Source: Paenibacillus eucommiae
Lineage (GTDB): Bacteria > Bacillota > Bacilli > Paenibacillales > NBRC-103111
Reading direction: 5' to 3'
Assembly: GCF_017874215.1 (NCBI RefSeq)
Contig: NZ_JAGGLB010000010.1
Coordinates: 62,001 to 126,000, forward strand
DNA: 64,000 bases
Both the position numbers and the translations under genes were made by a program. Positions 61,950 to 64,000 of this stretch are shown here, piece after piece. Position 1 is the first letter of the stretch, and the number at the start of each line of letters is the position of its first letter. A model generated the notes under the pieces. The model was not told the origin of the DNA, did no database searches, and worked only from the letters and a program-made list of their open reading frames with translations.

Positions 61950-62247
61950 ATATCTGCCTCCTGAAATGGATTAGAAGAAGCTCGACTGAGCCGTTCTCAG
62001 CCTAAGTGTAAAGGGAATACCTGGATTCGGCCATTGGCAATACGGACGTTCTGCTTGTTGATTCAGCCACATCCGATCCCACTCTCCTTTTTCATGACCC
62101 TACCTGCTGTGCGGATAAGTTTTCATTTGTACTCATTTCATTTGCCTCCTTTAAGGAATTTCAGAACACCGGTTGCTAAAAAGGTTGCATTATCGGCCCC
62201 GCCAAAAAAAATGGAGAGGCCTCATACAACCGCTGGACTAAATGTTC
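61950..62247. other. Upstream region of paralog 2 with a tiny open frame
   Basis: Contains AAAGGAGG before a 14-codon frame (MSTNENLSAQQVGS, stop near 62092) and, further on, a possible 33-residue frame (MWLNQQAERPYC) with an AAGGAG upstream. The second is shared in part with the 58.75 kb region, where it is interrupted. Either leftovers of a lost gene or a leader. No other gene seen. Confidence 0.35.
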
Positions 62248-63618
62248 TTATTCCATTGCATTTATACTTTCATCCAATTCCTTTAGGGAGTCATCCAGAG
62301 ACATAGTACCCTCCATATATTTTTGGTACGCTGCCAATACACCGCTGCTGATTGCATTCGCTTTCTTGGCTGAAAACAACAGTTCATGCTCCTTCAGCAC
62401 ATCGTCTTCCGGAAATGCCGTATAGGCGCTCACGTTTTTTCCTGGTACAGGGTTATTCTGCCAATCCAGACTATCTTTCATGGACATCAGGATGGGCACT
62501 CCATTCCCCACTTTCATAAAGGCTTCTTGACCTTCTTTTTTGACAAAGGCCGTAACGAACGCGGCTGCCGCTTCTTTATGCTTGGACTTGGCATACACGG
62601 AGTAACCGCTTGTTCCTGAACCGACAGCACGCTTCCCTGGCAATTTCGGGAATGTCGCAACATCCCATTCGAATCCCTTAGCAATGGCGGCATTGTTCAC
62701 ACCTTCCGCCGCCCATTTGGCGGAGACCAAAAATGCCACCTTGCCAGCATAGAAGGGATCTTCCGGATATTCGCCAAAAGGATCAACGGAAACGCCTTCT
62801 TTGACCAGGCTCCAGCAGTCCGTTAGCCCCTGAACCACCTTGGGATCCGAGAATTGAACTTTACCTGTCTCTTTGTTTAAGTAATTCACGCCTCTTCCTT
62901 GCGCGCAGGGTCCCCATATCGTGGGTCCTATTGGCGCAATGTTTACTCCCCACTGTGTGGTTTTGCCGGATGCATCTCTTTTGGTTAACTTCTTAGTGTA
63001 CTCGAGAAAAGTAGCCCAGTCCCAATCATTGGGTGGCAACGATAATCCTTCTTGTTTGAGTAGTGTCGTGTTGACCATCATCACCATATGCAGAGCGTCG
63101 CGCGGGAGCATATAGACCGTGTCGCCCACCGTACCGTAAGCCAGCATGGCTGGATAAATATCGGAAGTATCTACACCGTACTGCTTGATATAATCGTTCA
63201 AAGGCTCAAGAATTCCCGCGTCAGCAAATTCTCTGACGTAACCATCCCCCATCCATGTAACGTCGGGGAGATCACCGGAAGCAGCTTGAAGAAGCGCTTT
63301 CTGCTTCATATCACCGATATAAGGCTCTATTTTCACCGTAATATGAGGGAAATCCTTCTTCAAAATATCGGCTACTGCCTGCACATTCGCTGTTTCAGAA
63401 GGATCATTTATAACGCCTACACGGATCGTGACAGGCTTGGTGTCCGGCTGTGTTGTGCTTGTGCTGGTACTCGTACTCGTTTCCTTGTTTGTATTCGCCT
63501 CAGGACCAGGTTCGGTCGTTTGTTCATTCGGGTTGTTATTACCGCTGCAAGCATTGAGCAGAGTGGTGATAAGCGCAATTAACATTAATATTTTGAATAT
63601 TCCGACTTTATTTTCCAT
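62248..63618 (-). CDS. Family 1 sugar-binding lipoprotein, paralog 2
   Basis: 456 residues; GAGGG six bases before the ATG. Lipobox LNAC (Cys 24), Thr/Ser tether containing a run of Thr-Ser. Nearly identical to paralog 1 over its whole length; differences cluster in the tether and a few surface residues. It follows the third beta-helix gene by about 40 bases, the same arrangement as paralog 1. Confidence 0.9.
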   Translation of the reverse strand: MENKVGIFKILMLIALITTLLNACSGNNNPNEQTTEPGPEANTNKETSTSTSTSTTQPDTKPVTIRVGVINDPSETANVQAVADILKKDFPHITVKIEPYIGDMKQKALLQAASGDLPDVTWMGDGYVREFADAGILEPLNDYIKQYGVDTSDIYPAMLAYGTVGDTVYMLPRDALHMVMMVNTTLLKQEGLSLPPNDWDWATFLEYTKKLTKRDASGKTTQWGVNIAPIGPTIWGPCAQGRGVNYLNKETGKVQFSDPKVVQGLTDCWSLVKEGVSVDPFGEYPEDPFYAGKVAFLVSAKWAAEGVNNAAIAKGFEWDVATFPKLPGKRAVGSGTSGYSVYAKSKHKEAAAAFVTAFVKKEGQEAFMKVGNGVPILMSMKDSLDWQNNPVPGKNVSAYTAFPEDDVLKEHELLFSAKKANAISSGVLAAYQKYMEGTMSLDDSLKELDESINAME

Positions 63619-63656
63619 GGCTAACCCTCTTTTTCAAATAATTACCTTGCGGCTTC

Positions 63657-64000
63657 TTAAAAATTCCGTGAAATCTCAAACCATATACCCGAGGTCCGTT
63701 TCAGATTCACATAGTTGTCCGATGACAAACCTGTCAGGTTGCTGCCGCCTTTCAAGCGAATTTTTGCAGAATTATGAATAAGGGTGGCGTGGGCGGAAAG
63801 TCTCACGATGATTTCCTGTCCTTCCATACCTCCAATAAAATCGGTAATGTTCGTGGCCGCGGTATATCCGACAAGACTGATATAATCCGCGAATGCGACG
63901 CTTGGCTGAGCAGTTCCTGGTGGCACCTCATATGCGACCAGACTGTTCCCTGGAACGTTACTCGAGACAACCCCGATCTGTTCACGCCCTCTGGAGTAAT
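63657..64000 (-). CDS. Beta-helix protein paralog 3, C-terminal part
   Basis: The frame runs off the right edge; about 114 residues are visible. The end GGSNLTGLSSDNYVNLKRTS and GMEGQEIIVRLSAHATLIHN matches the C-termini of paralogs 1 and 2. Paired with binding-protein paralog 2 downstream. Confidence 0.85.
   Translation of the reverse strand, partial: YSRGREQIGVVSSNVPGNSLVAYEVPPGTAQPSVAFADYISLVGYTAATNITDFIGGMEGQEIIVRLSAHATLIHNSAKIRLKGGSNLTGLSSDNYVNLKRTSGIWFEISRNF

Overview
The window looks like a stretch of a Paenibacillus-type chromosome (Bacillales). The signs are many carbohydrate ABC importers of the LplA/LplB/YtcP and MalF/MalG kinds without an ATPase gene, large AraC regulators with extracellular sensors, S-layer-homology (SLH) proteins, a DUF5696-like protein, GGAGG-type ribosome sites with frequent TTG/GTG starts, and tandem Bacillales holin-like type I toxins. 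No tRNA, rRNA or CRISPR array was seen. Most genes lie on the minus strand.

Layout: (1) 1-8.4 kb: SLH protein running off the left edge, then a GntR-led operon (GntR, permease, permease, binding lipoprotein, sialidase-like propeller protein, HpcH/HpaI aldolase) with a promoter bracketed by three copies of one operator. (2) 8.5-19.6 kb: AraC sensor-regulator, binding lipoprotein, two permeases, a propeller-type glycosidase candidate, a Tat-exported beta-helix protein and an SGNH hydrolase, closed by a strong terminator. (3) 19.7-20.9 kb: two tandem type I toxin-antitoxin modules and a small membrane-anchored protein. (4) 21-26 kb: AraC regulator divergent from a plus-strand binding protein/permease operon. 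(5) 26.2-31.8 kb: group II intron remnant, an AraC regulator that reads without a stop into a siderophore-type lipoprotein with a perfect Fur box at the junction, a four-hairpin array, a permease-tail duplicate, an alpha/beta hydrolase and the pieces of a broken AraC gene. (6) 31.8-41 kb: a binding protein/permease operon, decayed beta-helix genes, and a very large SLH glycosidase-like protein. (7) 41-44 kb: SGNH lipoprotein with two permeases. (8) 44-55 kb: seven tightly coupled genes (giant anchored binding protein, four permeases, NHL/Yip1 protein, DUF5696-like protein). (9) 55-64 kb: repeated beta-helix protein and binding-protein units, with a second four-hairpin array and a long structured repeat between them.

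Inference on how it works together: extracellular SLH, Tat-exported and lipoprotein enzymes would cut plant or microbial polysaccharides, binding proteins hand oligosaccharides to permease pairs, and a shared ATPase encoded elsewhere would power all seven pairs. The region has grown by duplication and recombination, leaving several gene fragments and two families of structured intergenic repeats, which are the least explained elements here.
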